A stretch of DNA of 64,000 nt from NCBI RefSeq assembly GCF_900890705.1, contig NZ_CAAHFH010000004.1, positions 62,001 to 126,000 of the forward strand, in the 5' to 3' direction. This document shows positions 56,304 to 64,000 of the stretch, piece after piece. Both the position numbers and the translations under genes were made by a program. Within the stretch, counting starts at the first letter, position 1. Every line of letters begins with the position of its first letter. Source of the stretch: Pontiella sulfatireligans. Its GTDB lineage: Bacteria; Verrucomicrobiota; Kiritimatiellia; Kiritimatiellales; Pontiellaceae. The notes beneath the pieces were generated by a model that saw nothing but the letters and a program-made list of their open reading frames with translations, had not been told where the DNA came from and did not search any database.

Positions 56304-57893
56304 TTACTGTGCTTCTTGATTGTATTCGTCTGAGACGGGCGGTTCGGCATCGCCGTAGAGAGTTTTGAAATAGAAGTTAAACAGGCTCGATTTGCCGTAG
56401 GTCAAGCGATCGGTTCGGTAGGGCTTATCGGTGATCCATTCGTCACCCTTCACCGAGAGGACAGTCTTTCCGGCGCGCTTGACTTGCAGTAACACCGACC
56501 CGGATCGGATGGGTACACGCTTAACGTACAGACCGCGGTCAACCCGACCGAGCGATTGGCCGCTGAGTTCTAACTGGGCGGATGAGTTCAAGTGCGTGAC
56601 GAGTTCAATAACGTCTTCGGATTCGCCGCAGCTCTTTTTTTCGTTGATATGAAAATCAAACGTCGTCGGTCGGGCATCCGAGGAATATTTTTTATAGAAA
56701 ACCGCCGTCCACTCCCCCTCCACAGGAAGGTCGAGCCACCGCCGCTTGTAATGATTCAGGAGAACGCCGAAAGCAAAGTTGTGGTTGATTTCGGGCGCAA
56801 GGTGGTGACCTTCGCCAAAGTCGTTCCAGGTGGCCACGTTGATGAGCGGCGGATCCAGCTCGACCGCAGGGTCGAGTAGGTTGCGATAAACGTGGGTGAC
56901 GCCGCAGTTCTGGGTTTCGCGACCAAGTTTACCGAATGGCACTTCCAGCACGTCGCGCAGGCGATGGATCATGTTGTGGCTGTCAAGATTGTAGAGCTTG
57001 GAGGTATAGTAGTCTGGATAGACGGTCTGGGTGTAGGTGCGGTTCCGCAGTCCGCACTCCTTCGCCACCTCAGCCCATCCATCGTCTGCAGCGTAAGAAT
57101 CCGTCCATCCCCACACCGCTGGAAAGTGGTCCAGAGCTGCCTTCAGCACCGCCTTGTTTTCGTGCTTGCGCAGGTGGTAGATGATGGCCGCGCGAATTCC
57201 ACATGCATCGGCCAGTCGGCGGTATACTGACGCCGTATCGGCAATCAGCTCTGGTTGGCGGAATGTTTTATGGTGCGTTTCAATTGATCCGACCAGACCA
57301 TCGGGACACCAGGTATAGAAAAGGTAACGACCATCCGGCGTTTTGAGCCAGGCCGGGGATTCGCGGCATTCGTCCAGCAGCTCGCGGATGCTCTGGCTCC
57401 AGCGCTCGATGGCTTCGGCTTCATCCAGCTTGCACTCGCTGCAGCACAGGCAGAGCGTCAATCGGAAGTCCGGAAACTTTTCTTCGGCCACGCGGTAGAA
57501 GGCAGAGATGGTGTGGTTGTACTGTTTCAACAGGCCGCGCCCGCCAAAGGGATAGAAAAACTGGAATCCGTCCAAGCCCGCCAGTTTAGCCGCACGGATT
57601 TCATGTTCCACCGCTTCGTCGAGCGAAACACCGGGGCGCAAGATCCCAGACATTGGAACCGCCTGAACCAGCCCTCCAATTTCAGCCGCCGCGCCATCTC
57701 GCGAAGCGTAGGCCGGGATGCAGTTATCTGGCACCCGGCATCCTTTAAAGAAAACTGCTGCAGGCATATAGTGTGCGATGACACGCTTCTTTTCAGTAAT
57801 CGGAAGTTCCAGTTCCTGTTTTCCCAAGGATTGGAACTCCGCTGCACATGTGGCGACGATCAGGCAAAAGAGGACTGTGGTTTTTCTGATCAT
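56304..57893 (-). CDS. GH71-like secreted glycosidase
   Basis: 529 residues from MIRKTTVLFCLIVATCAAE, a signal peptide. A 13-codon longer frame start lacks support. The sequence has the pattern of endo-alpha-1,3-glucanase-like GH71 and related barrels: VIAHYMPAAVF at the first strand, EIRAAKLAGLDGFQFFYPFG, YLFYTWCPDG, AVWGWTDSY and INVATWNDFGEGHH. A beta-sandwich of about 140 residues follows. The substrate is unlikely to be fungal glucan here; an algal polysaccharide is more probable. It ends a minus-strand group with a sulfatase upstream. A TTCCCAAGGATTGGAA palindrome encodes the first mature residues (EFQSLGK). Confidence 0.72.
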   Translation of the reverse strand: MIRKTTVLFCLIVATCAAEFQSLGKQELELPITEKKRVIAHYMPAAVFFKGCRVPDNCIPAYASRDGAAAEIGGLVQAVPMSGILRPGVSLDEAVEHEIRAAKLAGLDGFQFFYPFGGRGLLKQYNHTISAFYRVAEEKFPDFRLTLCLCCSECKLDEAEAIERWSQSIRELLDECRESPAWLKTPDGRYLFYTWCPDGLVGSIETHHKTFRQPELIADTASVYRRLADACGIRAAIIYHLRKHENKAVLKAALDHFPAVWGWTDSYAADDGWAEVAKECGLRNRTYTQTVYPDYYTSKLYNLDSHNMIHRLRDVLEVPFGKLGRETQNCGVTHVYRNLLDPAVELDPPLINVATWNDFGEGHHLAPEINHNFAFGVLLNHYKRRWLDLPVEGEWTAVFYKKYSSDARPTTFDFHINEKKSCGESEDVIELVTHLNSSAQLELSGQSLGRVDRGLYVKRVPIRSGSVLLQVKRAGKTVLSVKGDEWITDKPYRTDRLTYGKSSLFNFYFKTLYGDAEPPVSDEYNQEAQ

Positions 57894-57897
57894 CAAA

Positions 57898-58197
57898 CTA
57901 TTTCCCAGCCGAAATTTCTCCGCCCACCACATAATGAATGCGGTCGGCCAAAGGTATCAGAACGCTTTTCTCGTCGGTTTCGCATTTACTCCGCCCCAAA
58001 ATCCGAGCGCATTGCAACACGTGAAATATATATACGTTTTTCACTGTCTCATCTAGCGGAATCATTACGTTGCCATGCGTATAACGAATTAAGAAATCGC
58101 GTATTTGAGTTGCCTCAAATGCTGGAGGGGCAGACGCCGCGTGCCCGTGTGCATAGACTTCAGCGAGCTCAGTCGCGGTGCGTGCGCCTCTCCACAT
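57898..58197 (-). CDS. Small unknown ORF between sulfatase and GH71-like genes
   Basis: 99 residues, MWRGARTATELAEVYAHGHA onward, ending four bases before the GH71-like start, with no signal peptide. It reads like protein (balanced residues, NVYIFHVLQCARILGRSK) but matches no family I know, and no ribosome site precedes the ATG. It may be the degenerate end of a longer gene. The spacing on both sides suggests it is transcribed with its neighbours. Confidence 0.4.
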   Translation of the reverse strand: MWRGARTATELAEVYAHGHAASAPPAFEATQIRDFLIRYTHGNVMIPLDETVKNVYIFHVLQCARILGRSKCETDEKSVLIPLADRIHYVVGGEISAGK

Positions 58198-58224
58198 GAT
58201 GGTCGCAGTTTTGATTAAACCGCT

Positions 58225-59790
58225 TTAGAATAATTCGCGTTGTTGCAGATCATTCACTTTATGCGGCTCGTGCTTTTCCATCCATTGGACCAGACGTGCT
58301 TTCATCCGGCTCGCCTGTTCACGGTTTTTTTCCGGTGAAATTGGCGAGACGATCAGGTTGCGCATTTCCAATGGATCAGCCTTCAGGTCGTATAACGCAT
58401 CGAAACCGGTGCCCTTTTTATTCTGAGCCATCATTAATTTTAAGTTTCCAGTGCGGATCATATAATTCGGCTCGCTGCGGCCGAGAGAATACGAAATGAC
58501 GTCATGCTCGACCGGCTTCCCTTCGATAAACGGCCGCAGGCTGATCCCGTCGGTCTTGGGAGCTTTGAGGCCCAGGTAGTCGAGAAGGGTCGGAGCAACA
58601 TCCATGCTTGAGATGGGCTCCTCCACCACGGTTCCCGGTTTGATACGTCCCGGGAAGCGCATGAGCAGCGGCACATGAACCGAGCCCTCGTAGAAAATGA
58701 CTTTAGAGTGCATGCCATGGTCCCCCAGCATCTCTCCGTGATCAGAAGTGAAGACAACCAGGGTATTGTCCGCCAGACCGAGGTCTTCCAGCTTCTTAAG
58801 AATTACGCCGATCCAGTCGTCGATCTCACGCACCATCCCGTAATAGATCGAACGCATATTCTGAATTTGTTCTGCGTCGCGGTAATGCAGCTGATCCTTT
58901 TTCTTGGACTTCGCTTTGTAGGGTGATTCGTCCATCGGGTCATCAATGTTTCCCGGCACTGGAATGGTTGCCGGCGGATACATGCTGAAATAGGGTTCCT
59001 GAACGACCATGGGCGGGTGTGGCGGATCAAAGGAGCAGGTCAGTGTGAAAGGCCCGCCCTTCAGGCGTTCCAACGCCTCCAGCGTTTCATCCGCAGTGTA
59101 CGCCGAATAGGAAATGCGCGGTGGCAAATCGATGCGCCCATATTGGGAAACCTGCGCCGCTTTCACCTTCCTTTTCTGATCTGAACTCAGGTTGGCGGAG
59201 GCGTGGTTCCAGTCCAGCTCGATCGGCTTATACGGACGCATGTTTCTATTGGAAAACAGCTCGCCCTCGCCGGGTTCTTTGCGTTTAACCCCCTTGCTTC
59301 CCAACCATTCCTGATAAGCCTTGATCTGACTGGGCGCCCCTTTAACATTGCCGACCACTTTCACGTCATTGTCATAACAAGCCGTAAACTGATGAGGCGT
59401 ATGCCATTTCCCATAATATTCAGCAGCATACCCCTGCTCTTTAATAATGCGGTCAAAGGTCGGAACATCGGGAACATCCTCGCTGGTGTAATCGCCATTT
59501 CCTTCCACCCGGATATTGGCGGGCGAAAGACCGGTCAGGAAAACCGCACGCGCCGGCACGCAAACCGGATTGGCTGAATAGGCGTTTTTAAAGTAGACCC
59601 CCTCCCGCGCAAGTCGGTCCATGTTCGGCGTTTCCAACACCGTGTTGCCCGCGCAACTCATCGCATCGAAGCGCTGCTGGTCGGTTATGATGAACAGCAG
59701 GTTCGGTTGTTTTCTTTTCACAGCACCTTTTGCATTCAACGCACTGATGCCTGCGACGCTCATTACTCCTGAAAAACATCTACGATTCAT
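58225..59790 (-). CDS. Sulfatase, S1 family, possibly Tat-exported
   Basis: 521 residues from MNRRCFSGVMSVAGISALNA, with AGGAG upstream. The Arg-Arg-x-Phe start followed by a moderately hydrophobic stretch resembles a twin-arginine signal, unlike the Sec signals of the other sulfatases. Metal site NLLFIITDQQRFDAM, formylglycine motif Cys77-V-P-A-R-AVFLTGL, GKWHTPHQ and FTSDHGEMLGDHGMHSK place it in the iduronate/choline-sulfatase-like branch. It is followed by the small ORF and the GH71-like gene. Substrate unknown. Confidence 0.88.
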   Translation of the reverse strand: MNRRCFSGVMSVAGISALNAKGAVKRKQPNLLFIITDQQRFDAMSCAGNTVLETPNMDRLAREGVYFKNAYSANPVCVPARAVFLTGLSPANIRVEGNGDYTSEDVPDVPTFDRIIKEQGYAAEYYGKWHTPHQFTACYDNDVKVVGNVKGAPSQIKAYQEWLGSKGVKRKEPGEGELFSNRNMRPYKPIELDWNHASANLSSDQKRKVKAAQVSQYGRIDLPPRISYSAYTADETLEALERLKGGPFTLTCSFDPPHPPMVVQEPYFSMYPPATIPVPGNIDDPMDESPYKAKSKKKDQLHYRDAEQIQNMRSIYYGMVREIDDWIGVILKKLEDLGLADNTLVVFTSDHGEMLGDHGMHSKVIFYEGSVHVPLLMRFPGRIKPGTVVEEPISSMDVAPTLLDYLGLKAPKTDGISLRPFIEGKPVEHDVISYSLGRSEPNYMIRTGNLKLMMAQNKKGTGFDALYDLKADPLEMRNLIVSPISPEKNREQASRMKARLVQWMEKHEPHKVNDLQQRELF

Positions 59791-59840
59791 CGTTCGCTCC
59801 TGAATTCTATTTTGGGTCATGCACGCTGACCGGACGTCCG

Positions 59841-60374
59841 CTACTTTAAAACTTCGATGGTGATATTCCGGTATTCCATCTGCCCTTTATCCGCCTCAAG
59901 GCCAATGGGGCCTTGGGCCGGCAATTTCTTATCGAACAGCAGCGCTTCACCGTTGCAGGTGCAGGTTGCCGTCCGGCCTTTGACGGTCACGACGATCTGG
60001 TTCCAGTCCTGCGGCTTATAGTTTTTCAGCTCTTTGTAGGGCCCCGCCACCCAATAGTCGCGACACTGCAGCTGGGGTCCGCGGAGATAAATCCCGCTGT
60101 CGGCATTGACGCCTGCACGAAACTCCAGCTTCAGCACAAAGTCCTCGCCAAATTCTTTCGTCGTCCATATTTTCTGGATCCCCTTAGCGGGATGGACCGT
60201 AAAGATTCCATCCTTAACGCTGAACCGTCCGTCCTGTGATTGTGACTTTCCGTCAAAAACGATTTCTGTCGGCGCCCGGTAGCGCCACCCGGTCAGGTCT
60301 GTCCCATTAAACAAGGCTTCCCCGGCCCAACCAGTTGCTGCAACAGCCATCCATGCCATGATCCATATTTTCAT
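59841..60374 (-). CDS. Secreted DUF1080 (3-keto-glycoside hydrolase-like) protein
   Basis: 177 residues with signal peptide MKIWIMAWMAVAATGWA. One concanavalin-type DUF1080 domain runs from ALFNGTDLTGWRYR to GQMEYRNITIEVLK, with DSGIYLRGPQLQ and WNQIVVTVKGRTATC in the middle. The family is common in PVC and Bacteroidota and includes hydrolases of 3-keto-disaccharides. The small size here is the single-domain form. It sits 21 bases after the downstream end of the propeller-gene spacer and before the sulfatase, so it probably belongs to the same operon. Confidence 0.85.
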   Translation of the reverse strand: MKIWIMAWMAVAATGWAGEALFNGTDLTGWRYRAPTEIVFDGKSQSQDGRFSVKDGIFTVHPAKGIQKIWTTKEFGEDFVLKLEFRAGVNADSGIYLRGPQLQCRDYWVAGPYKELKNYKPQDWNQIVVTVKGRTATCTCNGEALLFDKKLPAQGPIGLEADKGQMEYRNITIEVLK

Positions 60375-60392
60375 CAGGACTCCTTTACTTGC

Positions 60393-60466
60393 GAGGCACT
60401 AGGCAAGAGGCATTAGGCACTAGTGAAATGCACAATCTTGAACCCTAATGCCTCGTGCCTAATGCC
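60393..60466. repeat. Palindromic repeat of GGCATTAGGCAC units
   Basis: The left part contains GAGGCACTAGGCAAGAGG and CATTAGGCACTAG. The right part contains CTAATGCCTCGTGCCTAATG in inverted order. It fills the gap between the propeller gene and the DUF1080 gene. Confidence 0.7.
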
Positions 60467-60473
60467 TATTCCC

Positions 60474-63182
60474 TTATTTGATCGCATGTACATATCCATC
60501 ACCGGCGAGGACATACACTTTATCCCGGTAGATGCAAAGCGTGGCTTCTTCGACACGCTGCCCGAGCTTATAAATCCAATGCGGTTTTCCGGTGAAGGCA
60601 TCCAGACAGTAGAACAGCGGCGTATTGCCGGACCCGATATAGACGCGGTCGCTGGCAATGGCCGGCGCGGACAAGCCGCCGCCGTCTTCGAAGGTCCAGT
60701 GGATTTTTGCCGACGCGGAATCGACGCAGTAAATACGAGACGCGCTCGGAACACCGCGCAGACCAACGCCGATACGAGCGGTATAGTACGCGCGATTTTT
60801 AAAGAAGGCGGGCGTCGCATTAAAGTTGGAGAAGTTCCCCGTGTGCGACGGGTTGGTGTTCCCGTGGCTCAGGATCTCTCCCGTCTTCGCATCGAAATAC
60901 ATGAACACATTGCTGTGGTGGGGCAGGTAAATCTTCCCCTCAGAGGCAATCAGTGTTCCCGAATCCAGGCCGATGCCGTTTTCCTTCCAGACAATCTCGC
61001 CGGTTTTCTTGTCGAAGGCATAGAGCGATCCGCTCCAGGATCCGAAGTAGACCAAATCACCGTCGATGGCGGGTTCGGCCGGCACCGATTTGGCAGTCGG
61101 ATAATCCCACACAATATAACCCGTCTTGGCGTCCAGACAAACGCAATGACCGTTGACGGTCGGCACATATACCATGCCGTCATCGTAGGCCGCCGAGCCC
61201 CAGACCCATCCGCCGGGAATCGTCTGTTTCCATTCCAGCTTGCCGGTTTTCGCGTCCACCGCGTAGAAGAAACGCTCGCCGCCCTGCTGGCCGGCAAATA
61301 CTTTACCCTTGCCGATGGCCGGCCCCACCGAGATGGCGCCGCCCATTTCAAACTTCCAGATTTCCTTTCCGGTATCCGCATCCACGCAGAACAAGAATCC
61401 GCCGGCATTGCCGAAGTAAACCTTTCCCTTCGCCGCCGTCGGTTTGGACTGATAATAGGTTCCGCCCGACAGCACATCGGTAAAGATGCGTCCTCCCTCT
61501 TCGTTCTCAAAGGCGTTGAGAAGGCTTCGTTTCCAGAGCAGCTCCCCGGCGGCACTGAACCGGCGCAGCCACAGGTCACTGTCGTTCACCAGAACGCTGT
61601 CGCCGGCCACAACAAGGTCGGCGTAAATCTGATGCGTAGAAACCTGTTTGCTCCACTTCAGTTCGCCTTCCAGACTAACGCAGGCAAGTTTACCATCAAC
61701 CGTACCCACCAGCAGTCCCTCAGACGTCATGGCCGGTTTGGCACGGACCCAGTCGGAAAGTTCCGTTTTCCACAGAACCTTGCCCGACAGCTCGTCGAGA
61801 CAGTAGAGGTGCTTATTAGCGGAACCGACATACATTTTTCCATCGACCACCACCGGAACCGTGAACTGCTTGCGGGCCCCCTCTTCAACCGATTTAATCC
61901 GGGTTTCCCAAACCAAAGAACCGTCTGACTCGTTCAACGAATAGAGAACACCGCCATTGGAACCGAAATAGACCTTTTCATTCGCAAGGGTAACCGCCGT
62001 ATTCACCGGACCGTCCGCTTTAAATTTCCACGCAACACGCTCGCTCGCCGAAATGTCAAAATTCTTATCGACGCCCTCCTTGCGAGGGCCGCCCAGATTG
62101 AGTGCGTAGAGGTAGGAATCGGACGTTCCCTGAAAGACCCGGTCCTCCGTGATCACCGGCTCCGCGAGGACATCAATATCTCCGACATTCAGGTCCCAGA
62201 TTTTGTGATTGTTGTCGACGTCCGCGCAAATGAGGCGGTTCAGGTTTTGGCAAACGGCGGGATAGCCGTAGATATCGTGCACGCCAAAGGGGTACACCGT
62301 GTATTTCCCGTTGCTCGCCACCGGGGCCAATTGCGTGCGGTAATCAATGTGACCGGCGAATTTACGGGAAAGCGTCTTGCCGGTCTTCTTGTCAATATAG
62401 ACCAGATTCCGGGCCTGGCCTTCATTGCCACCGTGGCTGTTGACTTCGCGAAGGATGATCTTATCTTCCAGAACTACCGGCGTAGACATGATGGCCGGAT
62501 ATTTGTAAATCCCCAGCAGCGGATGTTCCTGAGTCGATTTCCAAATGTTTTTACCGGTATTTAAATCGATGCAGAAACTGGTCGTGTACATACCGGGCGA
62601 AGCCACATAGACGCGATCGCCTTCCACGGACGGACGGGCGTACCAGCCCAGACCGACCGGAAACTTCCAGGCGAGCTCGCCCGTTTTAGGGCCCGGCGCC
62701 TTGGTATAGCCCGTATTGTGTTTGTTGCCCTGAAACATCGGCCAGTCCGCGCCCATATCCCCGCCTTTCGGGAAGCCTTCCGGATTGCCGACAAAGGGTT
62801 TATAGATCGGGCCATTTTCTTTCAGGATTCGGGCAATCTCTTCCATGTCCTGGTAGCCCTTTTTGAGCATTTCGCCCATCTCCAGAATCGCTTTTTCTTT
62901 GGCCGGACCTTTGGCACGGTTCACCTTGCCCTCCAGGCTATAGTATGCCTGATCCGAGTCAAAAAACGAATGGGTGTTCGCCCCCTGCTGCTGCAAGCTG
63001 CCCAGCCAGATAAATAAGAGCAACGAACGCTCCCTGTAATTTTCCGCAGTGGTCAGAGAGGTTTTTATTTCTGCGCGAGCGCGATCAATATCCGCGCTTC
63101 CGCTGGAAACAAAGTTGGTTGTGGCACCACTCACCGAAGCGAGCGCTGCCAGAGAGAGAATAATATTTTTTATTATCTTCAT
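60474..63182 (-). CDS. Exported PQQ-type beta-propeller repeat protein
   Basis: 902 residues with signal peptide MKIIKNIILSLAALASVSGA. A helical N-terminal part (to about 150) is followed by many PQQ/BamB-like blades, recognised by repeated G-x-x-x-W or GKEIWKFE, GKLEWKQT, GEIVWKEN and LYCLDELSGKVLWK elements. The blades run to the C-terminus (YVLAGDGYVHAIK). The protein lacks the catalytic set of quinoprotein dehydrogenases as far as can be seen, so it is more likely a scaffold or binding protein of the periplasm or surface. It is the second gene of the minus-strand group. Confidence 0.8.
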   Translation of the reverse strand: MKIIKNIILSLAALASVSGATTNFVSSGSADIDRARAEIKTSLTTAENYRERSLLLFIWLGSLQQQGANTHSFFDSDQAYYSLEGKVNRAKGPAKEKAILEMGEMLKKGYQDMEEIARILKENGPIYKPFVGNPEGFPKGGDMGADWPMFQGNKHNTGYTKAPGPKTGELAWKFPVGLGWYARPSVEGDRVYVASPGMYTTSFCIDLNTGKNIWKSTQEHPLLGIYKYPAIMSTPVVLEDKIILREVNSHGGNEGQARNLVYIDKKTGKTLSRKFAGHIDYRTQLAPVASNGKYTVYPFGVHDIYGYPAVCQNLNRLICADVDNNHKIWDLNVGDIDVLAEPVITEDRVFQGTSDSYLYALNLGGPRKEGVDKNFDISASERVAWKFKADGPVNTAVTLANEKVYFGSNGGVLYSLNESDGSLVWETRIKSVEEGARKQFTVPVVVDGKMYVGSANKHLYCLDELSGKVLWKTELSDWVRAKPAMTSEGLLVGTVDGKLACVSLEGELKWSKQVSTHQIYADLVVAGDSVLVNDSDLWLRRFSAAGELLWKRSLLNAFENEEGGRIFTDVLSGGTYYQSKPTAAKGKVYFGNAGGFLFCVDADTGKEIWKFEMGGAISVGPAIGKGKVFAGQQGGERFFYAVDAKTGKLEWKQTIPGGWVWGSAAYDDGMVYVPTVNGHCVCLDAKTGYIVWDYPTAKSVPAEPAIDGDLVYFGSWSGSLYAFDKKTGEIVWKENGIGLDSGTLIASEGKIYLPHHSNVFMYFDAKTGEILSHGNTNPSHTGNFSNFNATPAFFKNRAYYTARIGVGLRGVPSASRIYCVDSASAKIHWTFEDGGGLSAPAIASDRVYIGSGNTPLFYCLDAFTGKPHWIYKLGQRVEEATLCIYRDKVYVLAGDGYVHAIK

Positions 63183-63268
63183 GGGTATTCCTGAAGTTAG
63201 TATTTAAGCATTCACGCGTTTGCAATTAAACATGGGTCGTTTGGGAATTAGGCTTTAGTCGTCAATCT

Positions 63269-63784
63269 CTATGACGTCTCCTTCAATCTGTAATTCAGCG
63301 TCATATTATCAAAATAAGGCAACTTCTCAAATTTCAAGGATATGGCCTTTGGACCTTTTTTAAACTGAATGTGGCCAGGGGGAGTTACCGGCCCCTGCCC
63401 GTTTTTGTCTGCGAATTCCACGTAAAACTGATACTCGCCGTCAGGCATCAGGTTTCCTTCAGTATCACGGCAATCCCAGCTTACTACATGGGCGGAATGA
63501 ATTTTTTGTGTTGCTCCAGTGATGGCATCGACACTGTTTTTCTGCGAATACTGTGCCCATGTTCGGAGGTGTTTCTGGCGCTTTTTCGCCAGCACCTTCA
63601 GGGTCTTGACAAAATTGCCCTCGCTATCGGTTACCCATACGGCAAAAACGTGACGAGGTGCGTACTTTCCCTCTGTCGGCTTCGTTGTCACCGTGAACTC
63701 CACCGAACCATTGGTTTCTCCACCCAGAGCTGTCGAGACTGCGATCAGGACAAACAACATTGACGTTAAAATAGGTCTCTTCAT
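63269..63784 (-). CDS. Exported DUF2271 protein
   Basis: 171 residues from MKRPILTSMLFVLIAVSTALG, a signal peptide, with AGGAAG upstream. The longer frame start has no support. The DUF2271 beta-sandwich is visible as VEFTVTTKPTEGKYAPRHVF, AVWVTDSEGNFVKTL, WDCRDTEGNLMPDGEYQFYV and ISLKFEKLPYFDN. The function of this family is unknown; it often accompanies flavin-transfer or redox proteins. Here it is the first gene of a group with a PQQ-type propeller, 86 bases upstream of it. Confidence 0.82.
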   Translation of the reverse strand: MKRPILTSMLFVLIAVSTALGGETNGSVEFTVTTKPTEGKYAPRHVFAVWVTDSEGNFVKTLKVLAKKRQKHLRTWAQYSQKNSVDAITGATQKIHSAHVVSWDCRDTEGNLMPDGEYQFYVEFADKNGQGPVTPPGHIQFKKGPKAISLKFEKLPYFDNMTLNYRLKETS

Positions 63785-63942
63785 ATTCTCACTTCTTCCT
63801 GCAAGCCGTCTTTTGAAAGCATGGCCCGAGATCAAGGGAAGGATCCCCTTGCCCACTAAGTGACGCTACCGAAACCGGCTCTCTGACATACCGCCCATCC
63901 CTCTTTGCATCATCTTAATCATTAAACACTCTGTACATATTG

Positions 63943-63996
63943 CATATTGTCAACAATATGGCAAGCAGCTAACACGTCATCTTATGGCTATGACGT
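63943..63996 (-). promoter_or_regulatory. Two inverted repeats upstream of the DUF2271 gene
   Basis: CATATTGT-ca-ACAATATG (63943-63960, perfect) contains TTGACA on the minus strand, a good -35 box. ACGTCAT-N9-ATGACGT (63974-63996) lies just upstream. A matching -10 box at the proper distance is not clear. They are candidate operators for the minus-strand group ending at 56,304. Confidence 0.4.
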
Positions 63997-64000
63997 TAAG

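Noticed and set aside
60423..61928. 501-codon plus-strand ORF
   Set aside because: Antisense of the propeller gene; the repeated look comes from the blade repeats on the other strand.

Overview
The window looks like part of a chromosome from a marine, probably anaerobic, polysaccharide-degrading member of the PVC bacteria, most like the Kiritimatiellota (Pontiella-type). This is an inference. It rests on seven cysteine-type S1 sulfatases, three GH86 enzymes plus GH50, GH117, GH16 and GH2 enzymes, secreted proteins with FN3 and calcium-repeat tails, no SusC/SusD pair, and many REP-like palindromes. There is no rRNA or tRNA with which to place it more firmly. No tRNA, rRNA or CRISPR array was seen.

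Layout. (1) 1-34,788, minus strand: a continuous, co-directional agar/porphyran utilisation locus of about 20 genes. From its upstream end it runs: large secreted FN3 protein, GH86, sulfatase, GH2, GH50, GPH sugar symporter, GH86, GH86 lipoprotein, sulfatase, sulfatase, URO-D-family protein, GH117, sulfatase, sulfatase. It continues with a 3,6-anhydro-L-galactose (AHG) catabolic set: aldehyde dehydrogenase, enolase-superfamily cycloisomerase, zinc dehydrogenase and SDR reductase. A RhaT-family transporter and an aldose 1-epimerase cut by the window edge finish it. (2) 34,942-37,927, minus: a NarL-type response regulator and a sensor kinase with a large exported domain, placed directly upstream of the locus and likely controlling it. 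(3) 38,175-40,324: a frameshifted SDR gene and a divergent GH16 enzyme. (4) 40,667-50,728: a mixed region with lower and variable GC. It holds a divergent methionine aminopeptidase, a membrane-anchored coiled-coil protein fused to an SF1 helicase core without a P-loop and to a nuclease, a PHP phosphatase, an AT-rich EamA transporter, a HydG-like radical SAM protein with a relocated cysteine, a broken RAYT transposase and an IS30 remnant. (5) 51,006-56,233, plus: sulfatase, nucleoside-hydrolase-like secreted protein and double beta-helix protein. (6) 56,304-63,784, minus: GH71-like enzyme, small unknown ORF, sulfatase, DUF1080 protein, PQQ-type propeller and DUF2271 protein. Parts 5 and 6 look like a second glycan locus.

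How it would work together: exported GH86, GH50 and GH16 enzymes and sulfatases trim sulfated agarans. The GPH symporter imports oligosaccharides. GH117 and GH2, which lack signal peptides, release AHG and galactose inside the cell. AHG is then oxidised, cycloisomerised and epimerised at C5 toward 2-keto-3-deoxygluconate. The final kinase and aldolase are not in the window.

The most unusual observations are these: a GPH symporter carrying five 43-51-residue repeats between its last two membrane helices; REP-type palindromes that form part of the signal-peptide coding sequence of two agarases; the P-loop-less helicase-nuclease; the altered HydG cysteine motif; and a URO-D-family protein inside an agar locus, which could be an oxygen-independent route for methylated agar sugars.
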